64,000 bases of DNA from Cyclaneusma minus (taxonomy: Eukaryota > Ascomycota > Leotiomycetes > Marthamycetales > Marthamycetaceae), in assembly GCA_037179335.1 (NCBI GenBank), contig JAKZHN010000014.1, positions 372,001-436,000 of the forward strand, given 5' to 3'. The notes beneath the pieces are model-generated. The model was not told where the DNA came from. It did not search any database and saw nothing but the letters and a program-made list of their open reading frames with translations. The position numbers and the translations under genes are program-made. The stretch's first letter is position 1, and every line of letters begins with the position of its first letter. Positions 34,056-45,482 of the stretch are shown piece by piece.

Positions 34056-35062
34056 GGGGTAGAGATGCTTGTCACCTTACCATAATGACAGCCGGCTCAG
34101 AGGAGGTTCTGGGACACGAAAAAGCTAGCAGCCAAGAGCGCACCCAGGATACCCGGCAGGTACCTTGTGGGACTGATGTGCTCAACGTCGCTGCTAACTT
34201 GGAAGAAGGCACAAAAAGGAGCAGCGAGAAGAGATCAACTTCAGGAACACGTTCCCTGGAATTCAGCGGACGGGATAGAGAACGGCTCCAGCGCGCCCAG
34301 ATGGCAGTGCTTTCTCGGTGGTGGACTCGTGGAAAAGGTTGTGGTGGCTTCAGGCGTCGGGTGTGTTTGGGCAGAGACCGCCAATTTGAAGCGTTGAGGC
34401 CTGAAGATTGAGCCTAGCGCACTACAAGGCTCTGTCATGTGATGCGAACCAAACATTCGACGCTCGATGCCTTGACGCTTTTGCTTCCATCTTAGTCTGG
34501 AAATCCAACGAGCTTGGTTTTACGGCAGTAGGCGTGACTTATCTGCAGCCAGATCTAACTTCAATCTGCTTCGGTATTCCGGAAAAGGACGACTAGATTC
34601 ATGAAGCTAAAAGCTTTCTGCCATGTCATCACTTCCCGTGTCCTAGAGAAGCAAACATCATCCTAGTTTGTCCACTTCGAGATTCACGCCCAAAGGATAT
34701 CGGGCCGGAGTCAGTTTTCCAGCAATCATGAATACCTACCTAACTTATAATTGAAAATACTCTCAAGTCTCGGCTGAGCCCACAAGAATTGTCACCACTA
34801 GGTTACCTCCTTTGAGACATGTGTCTAGCAGGAGATCAATTTTGAAAGTAATGTGGTTTCTTTGAGCTTACTAGGGGCTGAAGACAATTGCATTTGGATT
34901 CATCTATGCCTTGAAGCATCTAAACGAGCACCACTTCTCGGTGGGCTACATGCACCTCCGGTGCTGATCCAGCTTGGCTTCTGTATCTGAGCCAATTGTA
35001 AAACTCCCGCATCCCACTCTCCCGATAAACTCCCACAAAAATCGCCGACATGTTGATCTCGA
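34056..35062. other. Intergenic region upstream of DUF2293 gene
   Basis: About 1 kb between two minus-strand genes. Several short plus-strand frames occur, but none has coding character or a known domain. Confidence 0.4.
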
Positions 35063-36362
35063 TCATCCGCTCTCCGGGGTCCGATCCTCCAGAGCGTTGA
35101 CGCGCTTCTTGATATATTCGAAGCTGGAAAAGAAGATGGCGTTGACCGTACACGATCTCGCCATCGAAACGCCTAGCCCGCGGTACATGCGCGGGTTGAA
35201 GAACTGGATTTCGGGCGCCTTCTTCTTTTTCTCGCCTTTGCAGTAGGTGAGACAGTTTCGTTGATAGATGCTCTTTGCCGAGTCGATGGGGTAGATCAGA
35301 GCCCAGGACACGATGCCACAAAGACCACCGGCTGCTAAGACGGGCAGCGGAGATGTGGGGGAAAGATCTCCACGGTAGGTAGCCAGCAATTGCTTGCTAC
35401 TCTCGTAGGTCATAAAATAGATGCCCGTTCCCAAGGTATCACGCACTCTTGAATGTTAGTAAATTACTCCAATGGACAATCGGAGTGGCGGCTTACAGAG
35501 ATGCAGCTTGAATCCCGAATATAGGCCAGAAATTCCATGAAGCCTGACAATATTCCTTGCGGTTTTGAAAGTGCCTTTGTTCTGATAGCTAGCAGCGACG
35601 GCTCGAACAGCCCGACCCTGCTTTGTCTGAGAGTCTCCAGTGACTGTACGATCAGCCATAAGTACGGAGACTTGCGCGCTCAGTTTTGTCAGTTCGAAAG
35701 GGCCTAATAGCATGCAAGTAAGCAATAACTCAATCACCAGCTTACTTTCTAGACTCACAGGCTATGACTGTAATAATTGACCCAGCCGTAGCTCCAGCTG
35801 CACCGAAGCAAGCTACGGTAGAGAACGTGGGGTATGTGCCTAGAGTGTTGACATGAACCAGAGGGTCTATTCCGACGTTGCGCTTGAACCAAGCCGAATA
35901 TGCGTATTTGGATCGCTGGTAAATGGAAAACGATATCGTCCGCACGAGAGTGACGCTTGCCATGGGAGCCGTTACACCTAGGCATCGAGAATCGCGTTAG
36001 CTGGCGCCATCAAAAGATCTGCAGACAAGTTGACATACCTCGGAAGAATCCTCTAAAGCTTTCAGTCTTGTAGGTATGGCGGACGCAGTCGACGAAGTTG
36101 TTGTATTTGTACGTCTGCATCCTAGTCTTCACCGAATCCAAGGGAAACTGAGCGCCTCAAAAGCATTAGCAGCGGCCTGCCAGGGGATTCCACGGGGCCA
36201 ACTTGCAGCAAGAAAAGTGGACAGGACACTGCTTGCACTCGCCGCAACCTCTGTGCGATAACGTTTGATCCATCGCTTTGGCCGTTGTGCTCCAGTCACG
36301 CGAGGAACGTCCACGGCGTAGTTCCTCGAGGTGGCATCGCGTTGCCCAGGACTGGTCGGCAT
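35063..36362 (-). CDS. Mitochondrial carrier family protein (SLC25)
   Basis: A 357-aa inner-membrane carrier with the threefold repeat. Exons: 36362-36207, 36147-36039, 35977-35759, 35703-35497, 35445-35063. The carrier signatures begin FPLDSVKTRMQ, CPFELTKLSAQ and YPIDSAKSIYQR; the second lacks the usual Asp (PFELTK). Splices of 59, 61, 55 and 51 nt restore FRGFFRG-VTAPMASVTLVRT, VIAC-PFELTK and FKLHL-LRDTLGTGIYFMTYES. Intron 1 is GC-AG: donor GCAAGT after TTTCTTGCT, branch GCTAAT, acceptor CTCAG; the nearby GT donor gives a wrong frame. ATG 36362 (MPTSPGQRD) is the first Met of the frame; the longer upstream frame starts only with TTG. Substrate not readable with confidence; an organic cation, carboxylate or acyl carrier are all possible. 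Confidence 0.87.
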
Positions 36363-36877
36363 ATTGGCCAGGTTCGAGATCGCGGCGGTGCTGAGGTGGC
36401 CGTCGAAGACCAAATGCCTCAATATAAGGCGTTGGACCAGGGATAGTCCATTAAGGGCTTCCTTCGAACGGGAGCCGGACGAGCGAGCGGAGAGGGACTC
36501 GGGGAAGGGCGTGCTCTCTGGAGGGGTCGGATCTGGGGGAGGACGCGGACGATTGATTGTTGTCGAGAGTAGACACACAAAGATCGAGGAAGGTGCCAAG
36601 CCGTGGCTCGGCGCATCATTGTCCAGTGAGGGGATCCGCCGGCACTTATTTGCTGACTAGCAGTTACCCCGTGTCGATCCCCCATACATTGACATACGAT
36701 TCAGAACTGATATGCAGGTATTAACACATGTGAGAGTAGGATGCACATTCATCGACAGTGGTCTGATTAACGACAGAGCAGCTGTATTCAGATAGTAATT
36801 CTTCGTACAATCGTTGTGTCCCCATGTGCAGCCAAAAGCCTTTCGTGTCCTAGCGACTCAACGTCTGGCCCTCCGTT
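36363..36877. other. Intergenic region
   Basis: About 515 bp between the carrier start and the DUF1763 gene stop, both on the minus strand. The part nearest the carrier is GC-rich leader. No further feature. Confidence 0.4.
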
Positions 36878-37279
36878 TCATCGCAAGCATAGGCCCATGC
36901 TGTTGTTGAGCATGGCCACCGTCATGTCGTAATGAGTGTATATGGAGCTGTGCAGCGAGTCCGAAGCATCATGTTCGGTGTGATGGCTGCGCGCGAAGTT
37001 TGTTCTGCTGCGGCTATTCCTCTTGCCGGCGACCTGGAGCAGGTTCTTGAGCAAATGATGCGCGGGGCCCTTCTGCTTCGCAGCGCCGTCGAGGAATTCG
37101 AGGGTGCGCTCAATTTTCAGCGGATCATAATCGGCAATGTGGCCGCGTCGAAAGGCATTTCTCAGGGAGTCCCGCGCGGTGTAGCGAGCAGGGACCGAGA
37201 ACTGGACGGCGTGGAGGAGGCCTCGATACAGATGGCGATAGGTAGCCAGGAGCTGGGCTCTGGTCGGAGAGGAGGCCAT
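36878..37279 (-). CDS. DUF1763 family protein with LYR-like motif
   Basis: An intronless 133-aa protein. It starts MASSPTRAQLLATYRHLYRG, with an L-Y-R motif followed by the conserved LLHAVQFSVPARYTARDSLR and a three-helix pattern ending LKIERTLEFLDGAAKQKG and HHLLKNLLQVAGKR. This matches the fungal DUF1763 group, which resembles the LYR proteins that assist assembly of mitochondrial complexes; that role is an inference. Its ATG (37279) is the first conserved Met; the longer upstream frame starts with GTG and runs through a 15-bp tandem repeat, so I exclude it. It is divergent from the CHY/RING ligase gene. Confidence 0.78.
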   Translation of the reverse strand: MASSPTRAQLLATYRHLYRGLLHAVQFSVPARYTARDSLRNAFRRGHIADYDPLKIERTLEFLDGAAKQKGPAHHLLKNLLQVAGKRNSRSRTNFARSHHTEHDASDSLHSSIYTHYDMTVAMLNNSMGLCLR

Positions 37280-37755
37280 GTTGGAGTTGAAGCTGGAGTC
37301 CGTACCAGACACAGCGACCGACCCAGCTTGTCCTCGCAGACTCGATACAAAAAGATGGCGTATGTTGTTAAGTTCTTTCGCGTATGGAAGTTCTTGAATG
37401 GCAAAAGCTGCTGGATCGGTATTAAAATGCCAAGGCCGCGCTCGCCTGGCCACTCCGCCTTTGGCTTGATTCTCGTCATCGCCTTGTTCCTGGACGGGCC
37501 ATAAGAAGCTTGTCCAGCCAAACATCATCGACGCCACTGTATTAATTAGCCTGCGCAACATTAGCCTGCGCAGCATTAGCCTGCGCAACAACACCACCAC
37601 AGATGCGCATCCCACTACCCTACTCTCTACGCCCCGACAAGCCTTAAGCGGCCCTCTTCGTGCCTAGGTAACCTCCGGACCTAGTGGGTACGACACAGCA
37701 ACAAACATATAAGCATGCCCGCTGCCCCAAGTCGCATCCACTGGTGGCGCAAGCA
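37280..37755. promoter_or_regulatory. Divergent promoter region with a 15-bp triplicated repeat
   Basis: A 476-bp interval between head-to-head genes. It includes three tandem 15-bp units at 37545-37589: ATTAGCCTGCGCAAC, ATTAGCCTGCGCAGC, ATTAGCCTGCGCAAC. Each carries the short palindrome TGCGCA. It may be a regulatory repeat or a simple slippage product. Confidence 0.45.
37545..37589. repeat. Three tandem copies of a 15-bp unit
   Basis: Units differ at one base in the middle copy (AAC to AGC). They lie 166 bp before the CHY/RING ligase start and 266 bp before the DUF1763 start. Confidence 0.8.
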
Positions 37756-39821
37756 ATGACCTCTCTCGTGTCCGACTTCTTGATCAATCCCGTCCTTCGC
37801 CAGGCCCGTCGCTTTTCGCGCCCCAGCGAACCTACCCCGGCGCATCCTCATGGTCAGCCTATGGACGGCGAGCTGTCATCCCCGTTAAGAGCCCGTCATG
37901 GCGGCCCTTCGCATTCCGATCCTGGCCCTCGCGAGGCCATACCATTGCGCCGACCATCCCGGAGTTTGCCTTCGAGCGCCCTGGACGGCGATGTTTCGGA
38001 AAACCCGTCTCTCCCTTTCTCCAACGGCTTGAGAAGATCGACTTTGGAACAAGGTGGCGCCCCGGAGCCGAGTACAACAGGCGGGCAGTTCACCAGCTCT
38101 TTGCCGGAAGACGATGGCATGCGTCCGCTCAGACAGAAGATCGCTTCGATCCAGGCGTCGGACATCTCAGCTCCAGAAAAAGCCAGGCTTATGCACGAAC
38201 TGTTGACCGAGGGTTACTACAACTCGCACAGTAACTCTTCCGTCAGGTTGCCTGTATTACCGAGGGCTCCTTCTCCTGCCAGTATGGTCAGTATTGAAAG
38301 GCCAACGAGTCCTGGCTCTTTGAGCTCTTTCATGTTTTGGCAACAGAGAGACACCCCTGATACGCCGGGCACATCACCTCCTAATTCGACCACCACCTTT
38401 CTTCTCTCTGCAGTAGACCTTAAGCCTACTTTTGCGCCTCCGGATCCTCGAGAACCTGGCGATGATGACGATCCAATGGACGAGGACGAACATGTGCCCG
38501 TAATGGGATGCGCACATTATAAAAGGAACGTCAAGTTACAATGCTCTGCTTGTAATCGCTGGTATACATGTCGATTTTGCCATGATGAGGTGGAAGACCA
38601 TGCTTTAAACCGCAAAGAGACCAGACACATGCTTTGCATGTTCTGCGGTGCTGCTCAACGAGCCTCAGACTCGTGCGTCAACTGTGGTGAAAGTGCTGCG
38701 TATTATTATTGTGGAATATGCAAATTATGGGACAACGATCCTTCGAAAAGCATATACCATTGTAATGACTGTGGTATCTGCAGAAAAGGCCGTGGACTTG
38801 GGAAAGACTTCATCCACTGCAAGGTAAGTTAAATCTTGCCTTTTAAAGTCCTCACTAGTGCGAGCCCCTGACCATTGTTAGACTTGTGGTGTTTGTATGT
38901 CGATATCTATCGAAAAGTCCCATAAATGCATTGAGCGTTCCACCGACTGCGATTGCCCCATTTGTGGCGAATACATGTTTGGTGAGTAACAAGCGCTCCC
39001 CCCCCCTATTTCTGCCAAATCTTCCTCCTAACAACATGACAGCCTCTCCTAAGACAGTAGTCTTCATGAACTGCGGCCACAGCATCCACCACAAGTGCTA
39101 CTACGCTCACATGCAAACCTCTTACAAATGCCCCATCTGCAACAAAAGCACCATCAACATGGAAACCCAATTCCGTAACCTGGACCGTGCCATCGAATCG
39201 CAGCCCATGCCGCCGCAATTTCAAGACACACTCGCCATGGTCTCCTGTAACGACTGCTACGCCAAGAGCGCCGTCAAATACCACTGGCTAGGCCTGAAAT
39301 GCGCCATCTGCGATTCCTACAACACGCGCGAGCTGCAAATTCTTTCGGACCCCGCACCTCAAAATCCAACCCAACCCCAAAACAGCGCTGTTCTTGAATC
39401 TACTGAACATGCAAACGTGGAAATTGCAGCAAATCCAAGAAACCACCTTTCGACAGCAGTACCCCACCGCACCCGCCGCCACTCATCTGTCTCAGCAATG
39501 CCGAGCATGAGTCTACATCCCGAGGATCAGCGCTTCTCGCCTTATCCACCGCCACAACGTATCGGCCGTTCTGTATCGCCGCCGCGCGTGTCCGATTTCT
39601 TCGCCCCCGACGAACCCGAAGATCCCACGTTGCGGGCACTAGCGGCAGCAGATTTAGGCGACGGTCTGACGTTTTGGGGCGGTGATGGCGGGGAGGATGA
39701 TAATGAGGATGAGGAGAGCGAGGAGAGCGAGGCGAGCGAGATGGATGAGGATGACGAGGATGAAGAAGAGGATGAAGGGGAGGATGAGGATGATCATATG
39801 GAACTTTTTGGGCATCGATGA
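37756..39821 (+). CDS. CHY zinc-finger and RING E3 ubiquitin ligase (PIRH2/RCHY1-like)
   Basis: A 648-aa ubiquitin ligase. Exons 37756-38823, 38882-38981, 39043-39821; introns of 58 and 61 nt (GTAAGT/GTTAG; GTGAGT/GACAG). After a disordered 250-residue N-terminus, a CHY finger starts at MGCAHYKRNVKLQCSACNRW, then a CTCHY-type zinc region (YYYCGICKLWDNDPSKSIYH; CNDCGICRKGRG). Over the splices come TCGVCMSIS and the RING (CDCPICGEYMF, then NCGHSIHHKCYYAHMQTSYK and CPICNK, about residues 378-425), followed by a zinc ribbon (CNDCYAKSAVKYHWLGLKCA). The C-terminus is almost purely acidic for about 45 residues before MELFGHR. The family transfers ubiquitin to diverse targets; plant and animal relatives act in stress, iron and p53 control. 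Confidence 0.92.
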
Positions 39822-40231
39822 GATATGGGGTGAGAAGGGATAGGGGGAAGGGAAGGGAGGTGATCTATTGGGTATTCGTCAAGAGAGGGAAACGCACTGG
39901 CTGGGCTGGATGACTGATTCGGCGGGCGTATGCATTGAATGTTTTTTGGTGATATCCATTGGTTGCATGTGGCAGGAGTTCACATATTAAAGTCATACCG
40001 CGTGCGTACTGCGGTGATTCTTGACGACAGAGACTGTACTATAGATGTATCTGTATTTGTACCGGTAATGTAATGACATGAGTCTGGGAACAAGTGTGGC
40101 ACGTCAGCTGGTCTTCTTTGCTCCCAGCCCATCGTTCATGATACCCACCAGTAACATCTATGATGTTTGACTCATGGAAGTCGGCAGCTGAACTGGGTTA
40201 GTTCTGGACGTAGAGCCTCCATTTTATAAGT
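39822..40231. other. Intergenic region before the AT-rich element
   Basis: About 410 bp of 3' flanking DNA; no gene. Composition changes abruptly to extreme AT richness at about 40260. Confidence 0.4.
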
Positions 40232-40233
40232 TA

Positions 40234-41172
40234 CCTTAGCGGAGCGGGGGGTGAGAAAAAACCGTTTATGGATGGTTTAAAATTTAAAATACCGTTAAAA
40301 ACTTTAAAAACTATTATAACTATTATAACCGTTATTTAATTTTAATTATTTTCAATCGTTTTTAACTATATTTAAAATTGCTAATTAATAAATTATATAT
40401 GCTAATTTAATTAGAAAAATAATAATTAATTTTGCAATTCTAGCGCAACAGCTCCAGTTTTTAATTTCCAATTCCAGCTCCAATTTCAATTTTAATTTTC
40501 AGTTTTTAATTTTTGCTATTTACCAGCTTTAGCTTTAGCGCAGCAATTCCAGTTTTAGCTTTAGCTTTAATTGCTTTATATTTAGCAAATTTATTTCCAA
40601 TTTTGCAGGTTTTTTTACAAACGCTGCAATATATACTAATCCCTATGCATAATTTATTTATATTATACTAATTATATTATATCAGGCCCTTATTTTTATT
40701 TTTGCTTTTGCTATAGCGTATATTAGGCTGCCTTTTTAAATATTAATATATATATATATTAAAGCTATTAAAGCTAAAAGCTGGAAATTAAAGGCTGAAA
40801 TTAAAGCTAAAGCTAAAGCTGGTAAATAATAAAGGCTAGAGGCTAAAAACTAAAACTAAAGCTAAAGCTAAAGCTAGAGCTAATAAATAATAAAGGCTAA
40901 AAATTAAAAATTGGAGCTAAAATTAAAATTAAATCCAAAATTAATACTAGATAAAATAAAATAATGCAATAATAATAAATTTAAAAAATAAATAAATAAT
41001 AAAAATATTAACAATTTTAAATTTTGGAAATAATAATATAATAATATTTTTTTTAAATAATTTTTTTTGAATTATTTATAAAATGTCTTTTATTTTTGAA
41101 AATTTAAAACGATTATTAAAATTATTGAATTATTGCCAATCGGTTTTTTTTCACCCCTTTGCTTCGCTAAGG
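40234..41172. mobile_element. AT-rich palindromic element with terminal inverted repeats, TA-flanked (MITE/foldback-like)
   Basis: A 939-bp island far richer in AT than its surroundings. The left end CCTTAGCGGAGCGGGGGGTG and the right end, read inverted, CCTTAGCGAAGCAAAGGGGT are followed by A-rich runs and ACCG on both sides, so terminal inverted repeats of about 30 bp match with a few differences. A TA dinucleotide flanks both ends (40232-40233 and 41173-41174), as with Tc1/mariner target duplications. Inside, TTTAGCTTTAGC-type runs at about 40440-40620 are mirrored by GCTAAAGCTAAAGCT-type runs at about 40750-40950, making a large inverted repeat around a short centre. No coding frame survives. 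It is probably a non-autonomous DNA transposon; C-to-T decay by RIP would explain the composition. Confidence 0.65.
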
Positions 41173-41174
41173 TA

Positions 41175-41880
41175 TAAAAATAAGACCAATATTTTAGTGA
41201 TCCTCGAAAATTTTCCGATCTATTGGTGTGCGATTTGTATGTTTGGTCGACGCGCAACAAGACTCTTTTTTTTTTCCTGCTTATGAGTTATATAGGCCTA
41301 CTAGTCTCTCCATTGGTGGAGATTTGGCGCTTTGAAGATTCTGGTATCGAGGAGCGGGATCATGGATGACAGAGAATCCAGAACTCGACGGAGAACTCTG
41401 GACTTGAGAAGATGCTGCCAGAAGGCGATAGAGACAGCGGGCAAAACCTCTTTCGGTTCTCGATTACTGAAGCCCCTTTTTGATCAATATAGCCTGGTTG
41501 GAGTAAAAGTGTTTCCAAATCCAACGTTGAGTACCGGATTGGTCCATTTTGCTGGCCTCCACTTGCCTACACTCTCTCCCTCTGTACATCAAACTCAGCT
41601 CGTCTGGTTAGAGGATACTGATCACGACTCCGACTTTCCTTTTTGCCATAACCTATTCAAATCAATTGAAGGGGCGCTGACGGCGCAAGGCAGAAGTGGA
41701 GTGGCATATGTACTAAATAGGAATAATCAATTCTGTCCTTCGGGACCCGGCTGTTTTCACCATTGCTCTTCATCAATTTACACTTCTTTCCCCGCCGCCC
41801 GAGACGATCCAAGCATCAAATTAACTTCTTGGGGGCCAAGGGTTCCGAACAACAACACAACAGTTTAATTCATTCTATCC
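41175..41880. other. Intergenic region, unconvincing ORF
   Basis: About 700 bp between the AT-rich element and the RIX7 stop. A plus-strand frame from ATG 41362 to 41868 (MDDRESRTRRRTLDLRR...) has no recognisable domain or coding bias, so I do not call it a gene. Confidence 0.4.
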
Positions 41881-44192
41881 CTACATACCCCTTTCCTTCA
41901 ACCTCCGATACTTCGCCGCATCCTTAACACTGGCCCTCACCGTCCCCAGCGCAGCCTCCCAATCTTCGCTCTCAATCCGCACCTCCGGATCATCCTTCGC
42001 TCTCCGCAACGCCGCCACCGCCGCCGCCTGATGAAGATTACCCAAATCCGCACCACTGAACCCTTCACACCTTTCATCCCTCGCTACAGCATCCAGGTCA
42101 ACCATCGAAGGCGTATCTGGCAGTGCCTTCTTGTACAGCGCTCGCAAAATCTCACAGCGCTCGCTGGCAGTCGGCAAGTCGATAAACACGCTCGTGCCCA
42201 GGCGGCCGGGTCGCAGCATCGCTGGGTCGATCATGTCAGGCCTGTTGGTCGCCGCTACGACATAGATGCCCGCGCGGCTGCTCAGCCCATCCAATTCTGT
42301 CAACAACGTGTTCACGACCTTGGAAGAAGCCTCAGACAGCGAGTCTTCGCGCTTCGGCACCAGCGCGTCCAGCTCGTCGAAGAACAAAATACAAGGCACC
42401 GAGCTCCTTGCCCGCTCGAAGACCTGTCGTACGGCGCGCTCACTCTCACCCACGTACTTGTTGAGCAATTCAGGTCCTTTGATGCTAATGAAATTCGCTT
42501 TCGACTCATTCGCAACCGCTTTAGCAAGCAGAGTTTTGCCACAACCGGGAGGACCCCAGAGGAGCACGCCGGTAGGGGCTGTGATACCGACGCGCGCGAA
42601 GCTTTCGGGGCGCTTGATGGGCTCGACGATGGCCATTTCGAGCTGTTCGCGTACGTGATGCAGCGCGCCGATGTGCGACCAGGTGGTATCTGGAATGGTG
42701 GCGAAGCCTTCGCGTTTTGCTGAGGGCTGGACTTTGGGAATGGCAGCGAGGAAGTCGGCGTAGGTGATGGCGAAATCGCCTTCAGGGGCGGATTCGCCGG
42801 CGTGCTTCACGAGGCTACGAAGGGTGACGAGGGGCGGGGAGATTTCTTCGGGGGTGTCGATGTCCATGGCTTCTTCGTGGCTGCGCTGTTTGAGGACGGT
42901 CATCATCCGCTTCATGGCTTCGGTGCCTGCAACGGATACTACGTCGTTCAAGTCGGCGCCGACGAATCCAGGGGTCATCTTGGCTAGATGGCGGAAATCG
43001 AAATCTGAGGGTATGATCAGCTTTTGGGTAAGAGCCCTCAATATCTTTTCCCGGGCGGCTTCATTTGGTACACCCAGATTGATTTCCTTGTTGAATCTGC
43101 CGGCTCTTCGCAGAGCAGGATCCAGACTGTCTGGTCGATTGGTAGCCGCGATTATGATGACCGGCTTTCCACCGGTTTTCTCGAGTGCCAACTCATCCAT
43201 GCACGTCAGCATTTGAGCTACTATTCGCTTTTCCATTTCCCTCTGGGCGCTCTCACGCTTGCCCATAATGACATCGATTTCATCGATGAAAACTAAGCAA
43301 GGTGCCATTTTCTTTGCTTCTTCAAAGAAATCCCGGATCTTTTTCTCCGATTCTCCAGACATTCCAGCAACAAGAGAAGGAGCCGATAGTGGGATAAATG
43401 ATACACCAATCTCGGCAGCGAAAGCATTCGCAATCATGGTTTTACCACATCCAGGAGGTCCGTGGAGCAAGACTCCGCGAGGTGGCTGTATGCCCGTCCT
43501 CGTATATGTATCTGGGTAGAGCATAGGCATTGCAACCAGCTCGTTCAGCTCTTCGATCACCGCGTCCACGCCTCCTAGGCTAGCAAGAGATATATCGGTC
43601 GGAGGTGATCGATCGACCTCCTTGCGGCTTTCCCGCTCGCCCTTGCGGCGTTTGGTTTTTGCTTCGCCATTGGCTTGACGTTCGATGCGCTGGGGCGATT
43701 GCGCGTCACTGCTCGCGACAGTCTGTATTGGAAGGGGTGTGGTTTGACCAGTTGACATGCCTGTTTCCGGGCTCTGTAGTTTAGAGAGTGCACTCGATGT
43801 TGCCCACAGCTTTGTAATGCTCTTGTTCATGAGATTGCTCTCTTTGATTCGCGGCGCCTCGGGTTCTTCGATACCCTCGAAATCGCCCTCGACCGAGTCG
43901 CTCTCGTCTTGTTCGTCTTTAATGACCAGCAGAACTCGTTCTATGGAATCCTCCAGCAGCTTTTTGCTGCGCCGTTTGAGGCTCGAGTTTGAGTGTTTGA
44001 TGCTGTCGTATACAATGTGGGCGGACAGCTTTTTGGTAGAGCCCGCTTCGGCTTGTTCGTCGGCCAGCTTGCGGACGATTTGGTAGACCTGTCGCCCAGT
44101 TAGCAGGGCTTGCTGCGGCGGAGAGGCAGATCAAGGACCTCTTTATCCAAGCCCTGGCTCAGGGTTGGTCGCTGGGGTCGCGGGCGTATCAT
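41881..44192 (-). CDS. RIX7: AAA ATPase RIX7, ribosome 60S biogenesis
   Basis: A 753-aa double-AAA ATPase related to CDC48/NVL that removes NSA1 from pre-60S particles in the nucleolus. Exons 44192-44139 and 44088-41881. Exon 1 gives MIRPRPQRPTLSQGLDKE and joins VYQIVRKLADEQAEAG; this needs a 50-nt intron with a weak donor GTCCTT, but branch TGCTAAC and acceptor GACAG are good and the join matches the family. Module D1: GPPGCGKT at about 228-235 and CLVFIDEIDVI; D2: LLWGPPGCGKTLLAK and CILFFDELDAL; the arginine-rich ATNRPD motifs follow each. A basic KRRKGERESRKE stretch before D1 can act as a nuclear signal. The family member is essential in yeast. It is divergent from VPS20. Confidence 0.93.
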
Positions 44193-44486
44193 GGCGCAGG
44201 AGACCAAGTCTGGCGACATGCAGGCCTCGAGGTGGGTGTTTTGTCCTTCACAATATTGAAGCTCAAAGTTCAGAAAAAGATTGTGGTTGATGGCGGAGTT
44301 TTCCGATAACACTTCTTGGCGTACACCGATGTGGTGTCACCGCACCGGCATGGCGGCGAAGCGGACGGCCCGCACGCGAGCAGCGAAGAACTGACGCAAG
44401 CTGTGTTCATCAACCTCCGACTGCTAAACACGCTCCAAACTGGAACATGCTCCGTCTAGCCCGGGTCGTCGCAACACGCAGCGACC
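44193..44486. promoter_or_regulatory. Shared divergent promoter of RIX7 and VPS20
   Basis: A 294-bp interval between two start codons facing away from each other; no TATA box seen. Confidence 0.45.
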
Positions 44487-45225
44487 ATGGGCGCCACCGC
44501 GAGCACGAACAAGATTTCTGCCCACGACAAGTTCGTCCCATCTCCTGCTCTGTCGCCCCGAATTGACCCCGACTAACCTCTTCATCGCAGGGCCATTCTT
44601 GACATGAAAAACCAGCGCGACAAACTACACCAGTACCAGAAAAAGATCACCGTGCTTACTTCGCGCGAGACGGCCATCGCCAAGGCAATGCTGCTGAGGG
44701 GCGACAAGCGCCGCGCGCTACTCGCCCTGAGGCGCAAGAAGTACCAGGAGAGCTTGCTCGACAAGACCGACAAGCAGCTGGAGCAGCTGGAAAAGCTGAC
44801 CAGCAGTGTCGAGTTTGCCCTGGTGCAGAGGGACGTGGTCTATGGGCTACAGCAGGGCACCCACGTCTTGCAGGAGATTCATAAGGAGATGGGCGGGATT
44901 GAGCATGTTGAGAAGCTGATGGGCGATACGGCTGATGCTATTGCATACCAGCAGGTAAGCGCTGCCGTTATGCCATGCGGGACTTGCATACTCCTCGCAT
45001 CATGTGCTGACTGGGCTGTAGGAAATAAGTGACATGCTCGGAGGGAGGATATCGAACCAGGACGAAGACGAGGTCGAGGACGAGTTGGAGGCTCTCGAGG
45101 CCGAGGTGACTGGGAAGCTACCGGATGCCCCGACCAGCGAACTACCGCATAAAGAGAGGGCGAAGATAAGAGAAGAGAGGCAGAGGCAAGCAGAACCAGC
45201 TAGACAGGCTATGTTGGCGTCATGA
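44487..45225 (+). CDS. VPS20: ESCRT-III subunit VPS20 (CHMP6)
   Basis: A 203-aa Snf7-family protein that starts ESCRT-III filament assembly on endosomes. Exons 44487-44530, 44591-44954, 45022-45225; introns of 60 nt (donor GTTCGT, acceptor TCGCAG) and 67 nt (GTAAGC/TGTAG). The N-terminus MGATASTNKIS has the Gly2/Ser6 pattern for N-myristoylation, which is known for VPS20 and holds it on membranes. Helix 1 and the basic face follow (HDKAILDMKNQRDKLHQYQK; KKYQESLLDKTDKQLEQLEK). The acidic C-terminal part (DEDEVEDELEALEAEVTGKL) and a closing MIM-like helix (KERAKIREERQRQAEP) fit autoinhibition and VPS4/VPS25 contacts. Length is typical. Confidence 0.93.
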
Positions 45226-45482
45226 TATACTTCGTCGGATTCGTTCATAGATATTAAGAGATTGCCATTATTTCCAGCATTGCCGCATCTATCCGGCACA
45301 CATGAAAACGATCTAAGCCGCAGAGAGGAAGGAGATCCTTGGAAGAGGAGAAAGGTCTATGATTTCGTGATCGCTCGCACCGAAAACCCCAATGCTATCT
45401 ATCTAACCTAGAGTACAGCCGTTGTCGGGACGGTCGATGCGTGTTCGTGAATTGCTGAGAATATTACAAGAGGGCCACCCGT

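Noticed and set aside
34056..34420. Overlapping plus-strand frames upstream of the DUF2293 gene
   Set aside because: Composition is not coding-like and no domain is visible; probably promoter and leader sequence.
41362..41868. Plus-strand frame of 168 codons between the AT-rich element and RIX7
   Set aside because: No recognisable family, mixed codon use and no promoter; it may be a chance frame.
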